A stretch of 64,000 bases of DNA from Flavobacterium marginilacus (GCF_026870155.1 NZ_CP113975.1:1798001-1862000); one strand, 5' to 3'. Shown: positions 43,606-53,590, numbered from the stretch's first letter. The notes: generated by a model not told the origin, from the letters alone. Numbers and translations are program-made.

Positions 43606-44953
43606 TAATCCGCAGATAGCATTAACAGACGAGGAACGTTTTCCGCTGCTAAATGATTTAAGTTTTTTAAATGCACTTAAACAAGATGAGTTTGCTCCAA
43701 AGTTTAATTTTAAAAGCGGTGACAGATTAAATGCCGTACAGCTTTCAAAGGTTAAGGATTATAAAAAAAAGTATTATGATAAAAAAATATTCTGGAACGA
43801 AGGACAAACTCCTGATTGGTTAACTGATTATTTACAATGGTGTCTTAAAACTGTTCCTTTTTATCAAAATAAACACAAAGGAAATGACTTCGATTCTTTT
43901 CCGACTATTTCCAGAGATGATATAAGAGAGTATGCTCATTTACTTGTTTCCAATGAGGCTGATTTAGCCGAGCTGCTGGTGTATTATACATCTGGCTCTA
44001 CCGGACCAAAGCTGGATGTTCTTTTTGATGCTGTTTCTCAGGCTTCCTGGCTGCCACAGATAGAATCTGTATTAAGTGATTTTAATATTTCTATAGATGA
44101 AGGCAAAGATACTACAGCAATTGCTTTGATCTGTGCCCAGGAAAAAACATTGACATATGCCTCTTTATCAACTTATCTGGAGGGAGCAGGGGTCTTGAAA
44201 ATAAATCTAAATCCATCCGACTGGAACCAGCCTGATGATGCCAAAAAATATCTTGAAAAATACAACCCCCAGATTCTTACGGGTGATCCGCTGGCTTTTA
44301 CAGCATTAGCAGAATTAAAGCCTCAGCTTACTCCAAAAGCACTGATATCTTCGGCCATGAAGCTGACAGAAGGCACAAAAAGCAAATTAGAAAATTACTT
44401 TAACTGCCCCGTTATAGATCTTTATTCGCTGACGGAGTGCAGAAATATAGCCTACGCTTCCGAAACCGGTCATAAAGTTATCCGTCCCGATTTATATCTT
44501 GAAATTTTTGATGAATATCAGGACATACAGCTCCCTTATGGACAAAGAGGCGAATTAGTTGTTACTGGAGGTATCAACCCTTTTCTGCCATTAATACGTT
44601 ACAGGACAGGTGATTTCTGCAGTTTGAAAATAGAAAACGGCGTTCCGTTTTTAATGGATCTGGAAGCCAGGAATCCAATAGTTTTCTTTACAAAATCAGA
44701 TGTAAAAATCAATAACATCGATATTTCAAACCGTTTGTCCCAACTGTCTTTAGCAGGTTTTAAGATGCATCAGAGAAAAGACAAGCTGATTGAATTTACA
44801 GGATATTCTAATGACATTACTTCGGAAGAAATTATTGAGCTATTGAATGTCATTTTTAAAAATGATATCGATATTCATGCAGTTATTCAAGCAGTATCTC
44901 AAAATAATACTGCCGAAAAGTCTAAGTATTCCTCGGATCTGATTATCGGTTAA
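43592..44953 (+). CDS. AMP-forming ligase (PaaK-like ANL superfamily)
   Basis: A 453-residue adenylating enzyme. The P-loop-like signature YTSGSTGPKLD is near residue 135, DLYSLTECRN (the TE motif) near 279, and PLIRYRTGDFC (the Tyr-x-Thr-Gly-Asp motif) near 333. The size and order fit phenylacetate-CoA ligase-like members that act without a separate carrier domain. The C-terminal lid is short, and the usual catalytic lysine region is represented only by AEKSKYSSDLI at the very end. It would activate a carboxylate with ATP; the acceptor could be CoA or a protein, and the substrate is unknown. It is the last gene of the operon, and its presence beside MoxR-VWA genes is unusual. Confidence 0.78.
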   Translation: MDESSNPQIALTDEERFPLLNDLSFLNALKQDEFAPKFNFKSGDRLNAVQLSKVKDYKKKYYDKKIFWNEGQTPDWLTDYLQWCLKTVPFYQNKHKGNDFDSFPTISRDDIREYAHLLVSNEADLAELLVYYTSGSTGPKLDVLFDAVSQASWLPQIESVLSDFNISIDEGKDTTAIALICAQEKTLTYASLSTYLEGAGVLKINLNPSDWNQPDDAKKYLEKYNPQILTGDPLAFTALAELKPQLTPKALISSAMKLTEGTKSKLENYFNCPVIDLYSLTECRNIAYASETGHKVIRPDLYLEIFDEYQDIQLPYGQRGELVVTGGINPFLPLIRYRTGDFCSLKIENGVPFLMDLEARNPIVFFTKSDVKINNIDISNRLSQLSLAGFKMHQRKDKLIEFTGYSNDITSEEIIELLNVIFKNDIDIHAVIQAVSQNNTAEKSKYSSDLIIG

Positions 44954-45393
44954 CTGTTTAAAATAGCCGTGTTTCTGGTTATCAATATTATATTTTAAGT
45001 ATTGATTAATAGGTTTATGTGTGTATTTTGAAAACAGAATTTACCTAATCACTATTTAAGAAATTTATTCATATGCATGTTAAATCCACAGAAGATAGGG
45101 GGGCAGATGATAAACATAATACATGATGTACATCCAGCTGTTTGCAATTAATCTTTATATTTGATGCTTAAATTAATAAAATAAGCGAAAAAACTATATA
45201 CCGCCAGATTCAGAAATATATTCAAAATCAAGGGAAAGAAAAGACTGTTTATGAGTCGTTTAACAAAAATCAACTACGGCTGACTTTTGAGTAACACGAT
45301 ACCACAAGGAATTCATTTCTTAAATTTGGCTTAAGACCGATTCAATCATACAATCATACAAAATTATTTAAGTTAATTTTATAAAATGTACAA
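44954..45393. other. Intergenic region with a possible gene remnant
   Basis: 440 bp. From about 45174 to 45294 an open frame with no start codon reads KTIYRQIQKYIQNQGKEK and onward to a TAA. It looks coding-like but is only 40 codons and follows an in-frame stop, so it may be a gene relic. No terminator was seen after the ligase gene. Confidence 0.3.
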
Positions 45394-45837
45394 ATGAGAC
45401 TTATAAAACACCTAATCTGTTTCTTGTTTTTATCAACTACAGTTTTTGGATATTCCCAAAATTGGAGCGCTAATTTTGAAGATGCTAAAATGAAAGCGGA
45501 AAAAGAAAATAAAAACATTTTGTTGGTTTTCTCTGGGTCAGATTGGTGCGGACCTTGTATGAGATTGGAAAAAATAGTTTGGAAATCACAGGAATTTCAA
45601 ACCGAAGCTGATAATAACTGGGTTATCTACAGAGCTGATTTTCCTAGAAAAAAAATAAATCAGCTTTCTCCGGAACGGGCAGAAAGCAATAATAAATTAG
45701 CCGAAAAATATAATAAGCATGGCAGCTTTCCATTGGTTTTGCTTTTGGATAAAAAAGGAAAAATAATTGGTACTACGGGTTTCAAAAATGCATCGGCATC
45801 CGAATATATTAAGCTCATCCATTCGTTTGAAAAATAG
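45394..45837 (+). CDS. Periplasmic thioredoxin-like protein
   Basis: A 147-residue protein with a signal peptide (FLFLSTTVFGYSQ) and a thioredoxin_7-type fold. The active site GSDWCGPCMRLE near residue 50 has both cysteines, and FPLVLLLDKKGKIIG supplies the cis-Pro region. It is a paralogue of the protein at 56749-57186, sharing SGSDWCGPC. It lies 6 bp before the response regulator gene and heads the metal-efflux locus, so it may reduce or repair periplasmic thiols under metal stress. That role is inference. Confidence 0.85.
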   Translation: MRLIKHLICFLFLSTTVFGYSQNWSANFEDAKMKAEKENKNILLVFSGSDWCGPCMRLEKIVWKSQEFQTEADNNWVIYRADFPRKKINQLSPERAESNNKLAEKYNKHGSFPLVLLLDKKGKIIGTTGFKNASASEYIKLIHSFEK

Positions 45838-45843
45838 TAAAAA

Positions 45844-46512
45844 ATGAAAGTTTTAATTGTTGAAGATGAAATAGGTATTGCCAATTTTCTAAAGCAGGGT
45901 TTGGAAGAGGAAGGCTACGAAGTCTTGGTTGCCCACGATGGAAAGTCAGGACTTGAAATAACAAGAAAGCAAAAAGTAGATATCGTTCTGCTGGATTGGA
46001 TTTTGCCTCAAATGCTGGGGATTGATGTTTGCAGAGAAATCCGAAAAGAAGATTCAAAAACACCTATTTTGTTTCTAACGGCCAAAGATACTATTCAGGA
46101 AACCATCGAAGGTTTGAAGGCAGGTGCCAATGATTATATTAAAAAGCCATTCAGTTTTGACGAATTGGTGGAGCGTATCAAGATTCATTTTAGAAATGAA
46201 AGTCAAAATGATGTGCTTTCTCTTGGCAGGATCAGAATAATACTGTCCAAACATCAGGTATTGGTAAATGATGATGAAGTTTCGCTTACCCAAAGAGAAT
46301 ACGAACTGCTTGCTTATTTGATAAAAAACAAGGGAAAAGTATGCACACGAAATGAAATTATCAATGATGTCTGGGATATACATTTTGAATACGATACCGG
46401 CGTAATTGATGTTTTTATAAATGCCATCCGCAAAAAACTTAATTTGACTAAAGACGAAGATCTTATAAAAACCATTAGAGGGGTTGGTTATATTGCAAAC
46501 GACATAAATTAA
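45844..46512 (+). CDS. OmpR/PhoB-family response regulator (CusR-like)
   Basis: A 222-residue regulator of standard length. The receiver domain (1-115) has the phosphoacceptor Asp in VLLDWILPQ near 52, the Thr/Ala-Lys pattern LFLTAKD, and KKPFSFDEL. The winged helix (about 125-222) ends IKTIRGVGYI. It is immediately followed (1 bp) by its histidine kinase gene. By position it should control the RND efflux genes downstream in response to a periplasmic metal, probably copper or silver, or zinc, cobalt or cadmium. Confidence 0.9.
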   Translation: MKVLIVEDEIGIANFLKQGLEEEGYEVLVAHDGKSGLEITRKQKVDIVLLDWILPQMLGIDVCREIRKEDSKTPILFLTAKDTIQETIEGLKAGANDYIKKPFSFDELVERIKIHFRNESQNDVLSLGRIRIILSKHQVLVNDDEVSLTQREYELLAYLIKNKGKVCTRNEIINDVWDIHFEYDTGVIDVFINAIRKKLNLTKDEDLIKTIRGVGYIANDIN

Positions 46513-46513
46513 A

Positions 46514-47896
46514 TTGATGTTTTCATTCTCCTATAAAAACCGAATTGCCTTTAATTACATTCTCAGCACAGCACTATTGATTTCGGTTGTGTTCTGCACT
46601 ATTTATGGAATTACTTTATACAGCATTAACAAGCATATAAATGATGATATTCTAGAGGAATCCAGTGAATATTTGGAGCAGATAAAAATTGACAGTAATA
46701 ATGCCTATCTGATTCAAGTGGATCAATGGAGAGAAAGCGATAACAATAGAGTCAATGTAAATCCTGTTTTTGTACAGTTTCTGGACAATGACAATAAATT
46801 AATTGATAAATCTCCCAATCTCAAAGGATTTCAGCTTAAACTGCACAAACCCGAAAAAGACAATCAATTTGTCGATACTTATCTGAATAATAAACCAATC
46901 AGGCAGATTCAGATTCCGCTTTTTGATAAAAATAAAAAAATAGGATATCTTTTTGTAGCGATGTCTTTGGATGAGGCGTCATTGATACTGACCAATCTTA
47001 GAAACACTCTTTTTGTAGCCTTTCCATTAATTTTAGTACTGTTGTTTTTTATTGCCAGATTGATTGCAGGGCGCAGTATCAAACCCGTAACCCTAATTAC
47101 CGAAACTTCCAGCAGAATTACCAAAGACAATTTGAAAGACAGAATCATTCTGCCTCAAAATAAGGATGAATTATTTGTGCTTTCTAAAACAATTAATGAT
47201 TTGTTAGATCGAATTGAAAATGCAGTCGAAAGGGAAAAACAATTCACCTCTGATGCTTCTCATGAGTTAAGAACGCCTTTGACGGTTTTAAAAGGAACCT
47301 TGGAAGTTTTAATACGGAAGCCAAGAAACCAGACTGAATATGAGGAAAAAATCAATTTCAGCATTTCAGAAGTTAACCGTTTGAATAATTTGGTGGATCA
47401 GCTGCTCTTATTGGCCCGGTTTGAGAATCAAAAACAAAGTCTGCGTATCGAACAAATTTACCTGAATGCCATAATTTTGGATGCACTTTCATTGTATTCA
47501 AGCAAAATAAACGATAAAAAAATGGAGGTTTTGCATGATTTTACAAAAGACTATTTTGTTACCTCCGATAATTATTTGGTTTCTACAATCGTGAGCAACG
47601 TAATTTCAAATGCCATAAAATATTCTCATGAAAATGGGAAAATTGTCATAAATATTGATAAAAAAGACTCAAAAACAATCTGTTCCATATCAGACAGCGG
47701 CATAGGAATTCCTGCAAGTGATTTGGACAAAATCGTAAATCCATTTTTCAGGTCAAATCCAACGTTACATCCTGAAATAAAAGGTTCCGGTTTAGGGCTT
47801 TCGATTGTAGAACGAATAACACGATTGTTAAATATTGAATTCAAAATCGAAAGCGAATTAAACAAAGGAACTACCGTTTTTTTTATTTTTAGTTAG
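46514..47896 (+). CDS. Membrane sensor histidine kinase (CusS-like)
   Basis: A 460-residue kinase with two membrane helices (about 12-32 and 158-178) flanking a 125-residue periplasmic sensor, HAMP (about 180-235), HisKA with phosphoacceptor His in DASHELRTPLTV near 246, and HATPase with SNVISNAIKYSHENG, DSGIGIP and GSGLGLSIV. The sensor region lacks a cysteine- or methionine-rich cluster that would fix the metal. It partners the preceding regulator. Confidence 0.9.
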   Translation: MMFSFSYKNRIAFNYILSTALLISVVFCTIYGITLYSINKHINDDILEESSEYLEQIKIDSNNAYLIQVDQWRESDNNRVNVNPVFVQFLDNDNKLIDKSPNLKGFQLKLHKPEKDNQFVDTYLNNKPIRQIQIPLFDKNKKIGYLFVAMSLDEASLILTNLRNTLFVAFPLILVLLFFIARLIAGRSIKPVTLITETSSRITKDNLKDRIILPQNKDELFVLSKTINDLLDRIENAVEREKQFTSDASHELRTPLTVLKGTLEVLIRKPRNQTEYEEKINFSISEVNRLNNLVDQLLLLARFENQKQSLRIEQIYLNAIILDALSLYSSKINDKKMEVLHDFTKDYFVTSDNYLVSTIVSNVISNAIKYSHENGKIVINIDKKDSKTICSISDSGIGIPASDLDKIVNPFFRSNPTLHPEIKGSGLGLSIVERITRLLNIEFKIESELNKGTTVFFIFS

Positions 47897-48056
47897 AGCT
47901 CTTATTTTTTTTAGAGTAAAGGTTTTATGAATTCTATATTGATTTCATACGTACCAAGCGATCTTTTATTAAGACATTATTAAGCGGTTTTTAATTTGTT
48001 CTTAAGCATAACTTTATTTCTTAGATGCAATTTTGTATAATAAATTAAGAAGAAAA

Positions 48057-51000
48057 ATGTTAGAAAAAATTATTGCTTTCAGTTTAAAAAATAAAGCGGT
48101 TGTTTTGCTTTTTACTGCTTCAGTATTGGGATTTGGTTTGTTCTCTGTTTTCCAAATTTCTATAGGGGCTGTCCCTGATGTGACTAATAACCAGGTACAG
48201 GTAATCACCACTTCCAGAAATCTTTCTACACAAGATATTGAGCAGTTCATCACCTATCCGGTTGAAATTGAAATGGCCAATTTACCCGGTGTCGAAGAAA
48301 TTCGTTCGGTTTCAAAATTTGGTTTGTCAGTGGTAACGATTGTCTTTAATGATGGTATAGGTACATATCTTCCCCGACAATTGATTGCCGAAAAATTAAA
48401 ATCAGCTTCAGAAAAAATTCCGGAAGGTTTCGGTGTGCCTGAGATGGGACCGATTACAACAGGTTTGGGAGAGATTTATCAATATACTTTGGAGGTAAAG
48501 CCCGAATATAAAAAGCAATATTCAGTCACCGATTTACGTACACTTCAAGATTGGGTTGTAAAAAGACAGCTTTCAGGAATTAAAGGAGTTGTTGAGATTA
48601 ATACGTGGGGTGGTTATTTAAAACAATATGAAATAGCCATTGTTCCTTCCCGTTTGAAAGCTATGAACGTTACCATGAGGGATGTTTTTACTGCGTTGGA
48701 AAAAAACAACAGTATTGCTGGTGGAGCCTACATTGAAAAAGTAAATCAGAGCTATTTTATCCGCGGTGAAGGAAAGGTCAATTCAATTGAAGACATTGAA
48801 AATATTGTGGTAAACAACACTAACGGTATTCCTGTTTATATTAAAAATGTTGCTCAGGTTCGTTTTAGTCATGCCAATCGCTTTGGAGCCATTACCGGTA
48901 ATGGTGAAGGTGAAAAAGTGCTCGGTCAGGTGATGATGCTAAAAGATGCCAATTCTAAACAGGTTATTAGTGCTGTAAAAGAAAGAATAGCTCAAATTCA
49001 AAAAACATTGCCCAAAGGTGTTTATATCAATGGTTTCCTCGAACGCAGTGAATTGGTGGGGAAAACTACTTTCACCGTTGCCGAAAATTTAATTTTGGGT
49101 TGTCTTATCGTAATTTTTGTTGTGGTTCTTTTGTTGGGCAACTGGCGTTCGGGACTAGTGGTTGCTTCGGTAATTCCATTGTGTTTGCTTTTTGCCATTT
49201 CGTTTATGAATATTTTCGGAATTGATGCCAACTTGATGAGCTTGGGAGCAATAGATTTTGGAATTATTATTGATGGAGCGGTAATTATAGTCGAGTTTAT
49301 AGCTTTTCAAATTGCCCATAAATCAAATGATTTGGTTAGTTTGAACAAAGAAGATCGTCAATTGGAAATTGATCAAATAACCTATAAAAGTGCTTCCAAA
49401 ATGATGAATTCTGCTGTTTTCGGACAGCTTATCATTTTGATCGTATTTATCCCGATTCTTTCTTTGACCGGAATTGAAGGAAAGATGTTCAAACCAATGG
49501 CTATGACTTTCAGTTTTGCATTATTGGGAGCCATGATCTTTTGTTTTACTTATGTTCCGGTGGTTTCTTCTTTGTTTTTGAAACCAAAAGAGGAAAATCC
49601 TAATTCGATATCCTCTAAGTTAATTCAAAAATTAAATAGTTGGTATTTGCCGGTAATTACATGGGCATTACACAATACAAAAAAAGTCCTTTATGGATCA
49701 ATAGCACTTTTGGTTTTTGCCGTAGCATTGTTTTCTACAATGGGAGGTGAATTTATACCAACGCTGGATGAAGGCGATTTTGTGATTCAGCCTGTGCTGA
49801 AAACTGGAACGTCATTGTCTAAAACGATTGCCACTACTACCAAAATTGAAAAAATAATTTTAAAGAAATTTCCCGAAGTGCTTCAGGTTGTGAGCAGAAT
49901 TGGTGCTGCCGAAGTTCCAACAGATCCAATGTCTATGGAAGAAAGCGATATTATTGTAAAGCTGAAACCAAAAGAGGAGTGGGTTTCGGCTTCGAGCAAA
50001 GATGAACTGGCCGACAAAATAAAAGCAGCCATTACAGCAGAAATTCCAAACATGGAAATCGAGTTTACGCAGCCAATTGAAATGAGATTCAACGAATTGG
50101 TATCGGGAACACGTTCTGATGTGGCTATTAAAGTTTTTGGCGAAGACCTTACTATTTTGGCTCAAAAAGCACATGAAATAGAGAAAGCTATAAAAAATGT
50201 TGAAGGAGCTTCTGATGTTATTATCGAAAAAACAGCTGGTCTGCCTCAGATGTATGTGCAATATGACCGTTCCAAAATTGCAAGATATGGGCTTAATATT
50301 TCAGATTTGAATGACATGATAGCATTGAGTTTTGCAGGGAAAACGGTTGGAAATGTTTTTGAAGGAGAAAAACGTTTTGATATGGTGGTTCGTTTAGACG
50401 ATGCAAACCGCCATGATATTGAAGATTTGAGAAATTTATATGTTTCTGTTCCAAATGGACAGCAAATTCCATTGAGTGAATTGGCTAAGATTGAATATAC
50501 CGAAGGGCCTGCCAAGATTTCAAGAGACAATACCAACAGAAGGATTGTAGTAGGTGTAAACGTTAGAAACCGAGATTTGCAAAGTGTCGTGACCGACATT
50601 CAGAAAATCGTTAATACCAAAATAAAACTGCCTCCCGGATATTATGTGAAATACGGCGGACAATTTGAAAACCTGAATAGTGCGAAAGCTCGTTTGGCAA
50701 TTGCAGTGCCTATTGCTCTAGTGTTGATATTCATATTGCTGCATTTTGCCTTTGGCTCGATTAAAGAGGCATTGATGGTTTATTCTGCCATTCCGCTTTC
50801 GGCAGTTGGGGGAATATTGTTCCTGTGGGCTCGTGATCTGCCTTTCAGTATTTCGGCTGGTGTCGGGTTTATTGCACTATTTGGAATTGCGGTGCTGAAC
50901 GGTATCGTGCTGATTGAACATTTTAAAGAACTCAAACATAAAGGAATGACAGATTTGGATGAATTGATTTTAAAAGGAACAACCGACAGATTGCGTCCGG

Positions 51001-52391
51001 TTTTATTAACCGCGGCGGCGGCGGCTTTGGGTTTCCTGCCGATGGCTGTTTCTTCATCTGCAGGTGCCGAGGTTCAAAAACCATTGGCTACGGTGGTTAT
51101 CGGGGGACTCTTCACCGCAACTATATTAACGATGATTGTTTTGCCGATTTTATATAAGTTTTTGGATGAAAAAGAAGTTAAAAAACCAAAGTTTAAATTA
51201 CACAATAAATCGAATTTAATTATACTAATGCTGTTGAGTACTTCATTGGCATTCTCCCAAAACAATAATTCGGAATTAGATAGTCTGGTGGCAAAAGCCT
51301 TAGGAAACAACAAAGGGATAAAAGCAGCCGAACTTCAGGTGCAGCGAATGAAAGAGAATACAAAAACGGCCTATTCTTTTGATAAAACCAATGTGTATTA
51401 TAGTTATGACCAAAACAATTTGGCTATTAACAATGTTCCGTTAAAAGTATTTGGAGTACAGCAGAAGTTCGAATTTCCAACGGTGTATGGGGCTCAAAAA
51501 AAAGTATATAATTCCGAATACAAAAAAGAAAAAGCCAATTATGATATTCAAAAAATGAAACTTTCATTGGAGGTTTCAAAGACCTATCAGCAGATTGTTT
51601 TTCTGCAAAATCAGGAAAAACTGTATATATATTTGGATAGTCTGTACCAAAATTTTTCGAATGCAAGCGGGAGAAAGTTTGAATTAGGTGAAACCAATTA
51701 TCTTGAAAAAATTACGGCAGAATCCAAATTCAGGCACATCAGGTCTAAGCTTTCCCAAATTGAAAGCGAGAAAAGGGCACAGTACGAAATCTTATATTCT
51801 TTGATTCAGGCTGATGAAAAAATTACAGTTAAAAACAATCAGATTAAGCCTCTCGGTAAAGTTGTAAACGACACTGTGAAATCGTATTATAACGCTTATC
51901 TGAATAGTGTGACCAATGTATATGAAAATCAGTTGAAACTAAAAAAACAAAATTGGCTGCCTGACATAAATGTCGATTATTTTCAAGGAAAAAATAGTGG
52001 TTTGACACAGTCTTTATATGGATTTCAAGTAGGTTTGGCTATTCCTGTTTTATTTTCAGGGACTGTGTCTAAAACAAAGGTGGCAAAACTGGAACTGCAA
52101 AGCTGGGAGCAAAGAAAGCAAAATGAAGAGCGTAAAATTGACAACTATGTGACCCAAAAGAATAATGAATTAATGAAATATCAGGAAGCTTTGGATTACT
52201 ATAATAAATACGGGAAAAAATTGTCTGAAGAGATTTTAAAAGTGGCCAATAAAAGCTATAAACAAGGAGAAATTGACTTTTTTCAATACATTCAAAGTTT
52301 AGAAAACGCAGCCACCATTCAGATAGAACATCTCGATGCTGTACTGCAGTTTAATAGTACCCAATTGGATTTACAATACCTTAATTTTTAA
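48057..52391 (+). CDS. HME-RND heavy-metal efflux pump (CusA/CzcA type) fused to outer-membrane factor
   Basis: From ATG 48057 (MLEKIIAFSLK) the protein has 1,444 residues. The first 1,040 are an RND pump with twelve predicted membrane helices; the TM4 signature GAIDFGIIIDGAV near 400 marks the heavy-metal (HME) subfamily. The N-terminal loop has SIGAVPDVTNNQVQV. After a junction near 1,050 comes a hydrophobic stretch (ILMLLSTSLAFSQ), which looks like the leftover signal peptide of a TolC/CusC-type outer-membrane factor, and then long coiled-coil helices (about 1,085-1,440). The fusion is contiguous with no stop between the parts. Fused CusA-CusC proteins occur in other Bacteroidota. The exported metal is unknown. 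Confidence 0.88.
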   Translation: MLEKIIAFSLKNKAVVLLFTASVLGFGLFSVFQISIGAVPDVTNNQVQVITTSRNLSTQDIEQFITYPVEIEMANLPGVEEIRSVSKFGLSVVTIVFNDGIGTYLPRQLIAEKLKSASEKIPEGFGVPEMGPITTGLGEIYQYTLEVKPEYKKQYSVTDLRTLQDWVVKRQLSGIKGVVEINTWGGYLKQYEIAIVPSRLKAMNVTMRDVFTALEKNNSIAGGAYIEKVNQSYFIRGEGKVNSIEDIENIVVNNTNGIPVYIKNVAQVRFSHANRFGAITGNGEGEKVLGQVMMLKDANSKQVISAVKERIAQIQKTLPKGVYINGFLERSELVGKTTFTVAENLILGCLIVIFVVVLLLGNWRSGLVVASVIPLCLLFAISFMNIFGIDANLMSLGAIDFGIIIDGAVIIVEFIAFQIAHKSNDLVSLNKEDRQLEIDQITYKSASKMMNSAVFGQLIILIVFIPILSLTGIEGKMFKPMAMTFSFALLGAMIFCFTYVPVVSSLFLKPKEENPNSISSKLIQKLNSWYLPVITWALHNTKKVLYGSIALLVFAVALFSTMGGEFIPTLDEGDFVIQPVLKTGTSLSKTIATTTKIEKIILKKFPEVLQVVSRIGAAEVPTDPMSMEESDIIVKLKPKEEWVSASSKDELADKIKAAITAEIPNMEIEFTQPIEMRFNELVSGTRSDVAIKVFGEDLTILAQKAHEIEKAIKNVEGASDVIIEKTAGLPQMYVQYDRSKIARYGLNISDLNDMIALSFAGKTVGNVFEGEKRFDMVVRLDDANRHDIEDLRNLYVSVPNGQQIPLSELAKIEYTEGPAKISRDNTNRRIVVGVNVRNRDLQSVVTDIQKIVNTKIKLPPGYYVKYGGQFENLNSAKARLAIAVPIALVLIFILLHFAFGSIKEALMVYSAIPLSAVGGILFLWARDLPFSISAGVGFIALFGIAVLNGIVLIEHFKELKHKGMTDLDELILKGTTDRLRPVLLTAAAAALGFLPMAVSSSAGAEVQKPLATVVIGGLFTATILTMIVLPILYKFLDEKEVKKPKFKLHNKSNLIILMLLSTSLAFSQNNNSELDSLVAKALGNNKGIKAAELQVQRMKENTKTAYSFDKTNVYYSYDQNNLAINNVPLKVFGVQQKFEFPTVYGAQKKVYNSEYKKEKANYDIQKMKLSLEVSKTYQQIVFLQNQEKLYIYLDSLYQNFSNASGRKFELGETNYLEKITAESKFRHIRSKLSQIESEKRAQYEILYSLIQADEKITVKNNQIKPLGKVVNDTVKSYYNAYLNSVTNVYENQLKLKKQNWLPDINVDYFQGKNSGLTQSLYGFQVGLAIPVLFSGTVSKTKVAKLELQSWEQRKQNEERKIDNYVTQKNNELMKYQEALDYYNKYGKKLSEEILKVANKSYKQGEIDFFQYIQSLENAATIQIEHLDAVLQFNSTQLDLQYLNF

Positions 52392-52401
52392 ATTTAAATA
52401 C

Positions 52402-53523
52402 ATGAAATCGCCATTAATCATATACGCCCTACTATTTACATCATTGTTTTTTTCTTGTAAAGAAGCAAAAAAGACCGAAGCTATGCCTAAAGATGATGGA
52501 TTGATTACTGTGACTAAGCAACAGTTTCAGTCTTCAGGAATGGAAATTGCTTCACCATCAGAACAGGATTTTAATGTAGTTATCAAATGTTCCGGAAAGA
52601 TTGATGTCCCACCGCAAAACCGAGCTCAAATTACTTCGTTTATTGGAGGTTATGTTAAGTCAACCCATCTCTTGGTTGGAGATAAAGTAACCAAAGGTCA
52701 AGCTTTATTGACTCTGCAGAATACGGAGTTTTTGGATATTCAAAAGGAATACCTCGAAGTGGCTGAACAAATTAATTATTTAAAATCGGAATATGAGCGT
52801 CAAAAAACTTTATATGATGAGAAAATTTCTTCACAAAAAAATTATTTGAAAGCAGAAAGTGATTATCGTAAAACAAAAGCAATGTATCAAAGCTTGCGCG
52901 AAAAATTGCTGATGCTCAATATTAATCCTGCTCAAGTTGAAAAAGGAAAATTAACTTCGACAATAACTATTTATTCTCCAATTTCGGGTGATATTGTTAT
53001 TATGAATGCTAATGTTGGTATGCCTATTTCTCCTTCCGATGTAATATTGGAAATCGTCGATACACAACATTTGCACCTGGAATTGTCTGTTTTTGAAAAA
53101 GATATTTTAAAAGTAAAAGAAGGTCAAAAAATTGAATTTACGGTACCTGAAGCTACAAAAGAAGTATTTAATGCCGAAGTTCATTTGGTTGGGAAATCCA
53201 TTGAAGGCAATGACAGGACAATAAATGTTCACGGACATTTGGAAGACAACATTAAGCAAAAATTATTGACAGGAATGTTTGTTGAGGCTGGAATATTTGT
53301 GGATTCCAAGAAAGGTTTGGCGATTCCTGCGGAAGCATTAATTACAGAAAATAATAAAAATTTCGTACTTTTATTAGATAGTTCAAAAAAGGAATATTCT
53401 TTCAAAAAAACTAAAGTTACTCTAGGTGAAAAATCAGAGAAATACGTCGAGATAATTCCGGATAATGAAATTAACGCTACATCTAAAATCTTGACCAAAG
53501 GTGTGTTTGATATAGCAAATTGA
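52402..53523 (+). CDS. Periplasmic adaptor (membrane fusion) lipoprotein, CusB-like
   Basis: From ATG 52402, 373 residues with a lipobox SLFFSC. Barrel-sandwich halves flank a short helical hairpin (about 110-180, YLEVAEQINYLKSEYERQ), with IYSPISGDIV and the beta-barrel segment following. It would link the inner-membrane pump to the outer-membrane factor domain fused to that pump. It begins 10 bp after the pump gene. There is no N-terminal YHS or heavy-metal-binding His/Met domain, unlike some CusB relatives. Confidence 0.88.
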   Translation: MKSPLIIYALLFTSLFFSCKEAKKTEAMPKDDGLITVTKQQFQSSGMEIASPSEQDFNVVIKCSGKIDVPPQNRAQITSFIGGYVKSTHLLVGDKVTKGQALLTLQNTEFLDIQKEYLEVAEQINYLKSEYERQKTLYDEKISSQKNYLKAESDYRKTKAMYQSLREKLLMLNINPAQVEKGKLTSTITIYSPISGDIVIMNANVGMPISPSDVILEIVDTQHLHLELSVFEKDILKVKEGQKIEFTVPEATKEVFNAEVHLVGKSIEGNDRTINVHGHLEDNIKQKLLTGMFVEAGIFVDSKKGLAIPAEALITENNKNFVLLLDSSKKEYSFKKTKVTLGEKSEKYVEIIPDNEINATSKILTKGVFDIAN

Positions 53524-53590
53524 TTTTTATCACATTTATATAAAGGAAATAAATTAAAAAAGTCTTATAACCATTAAATTTAATAAAGTC

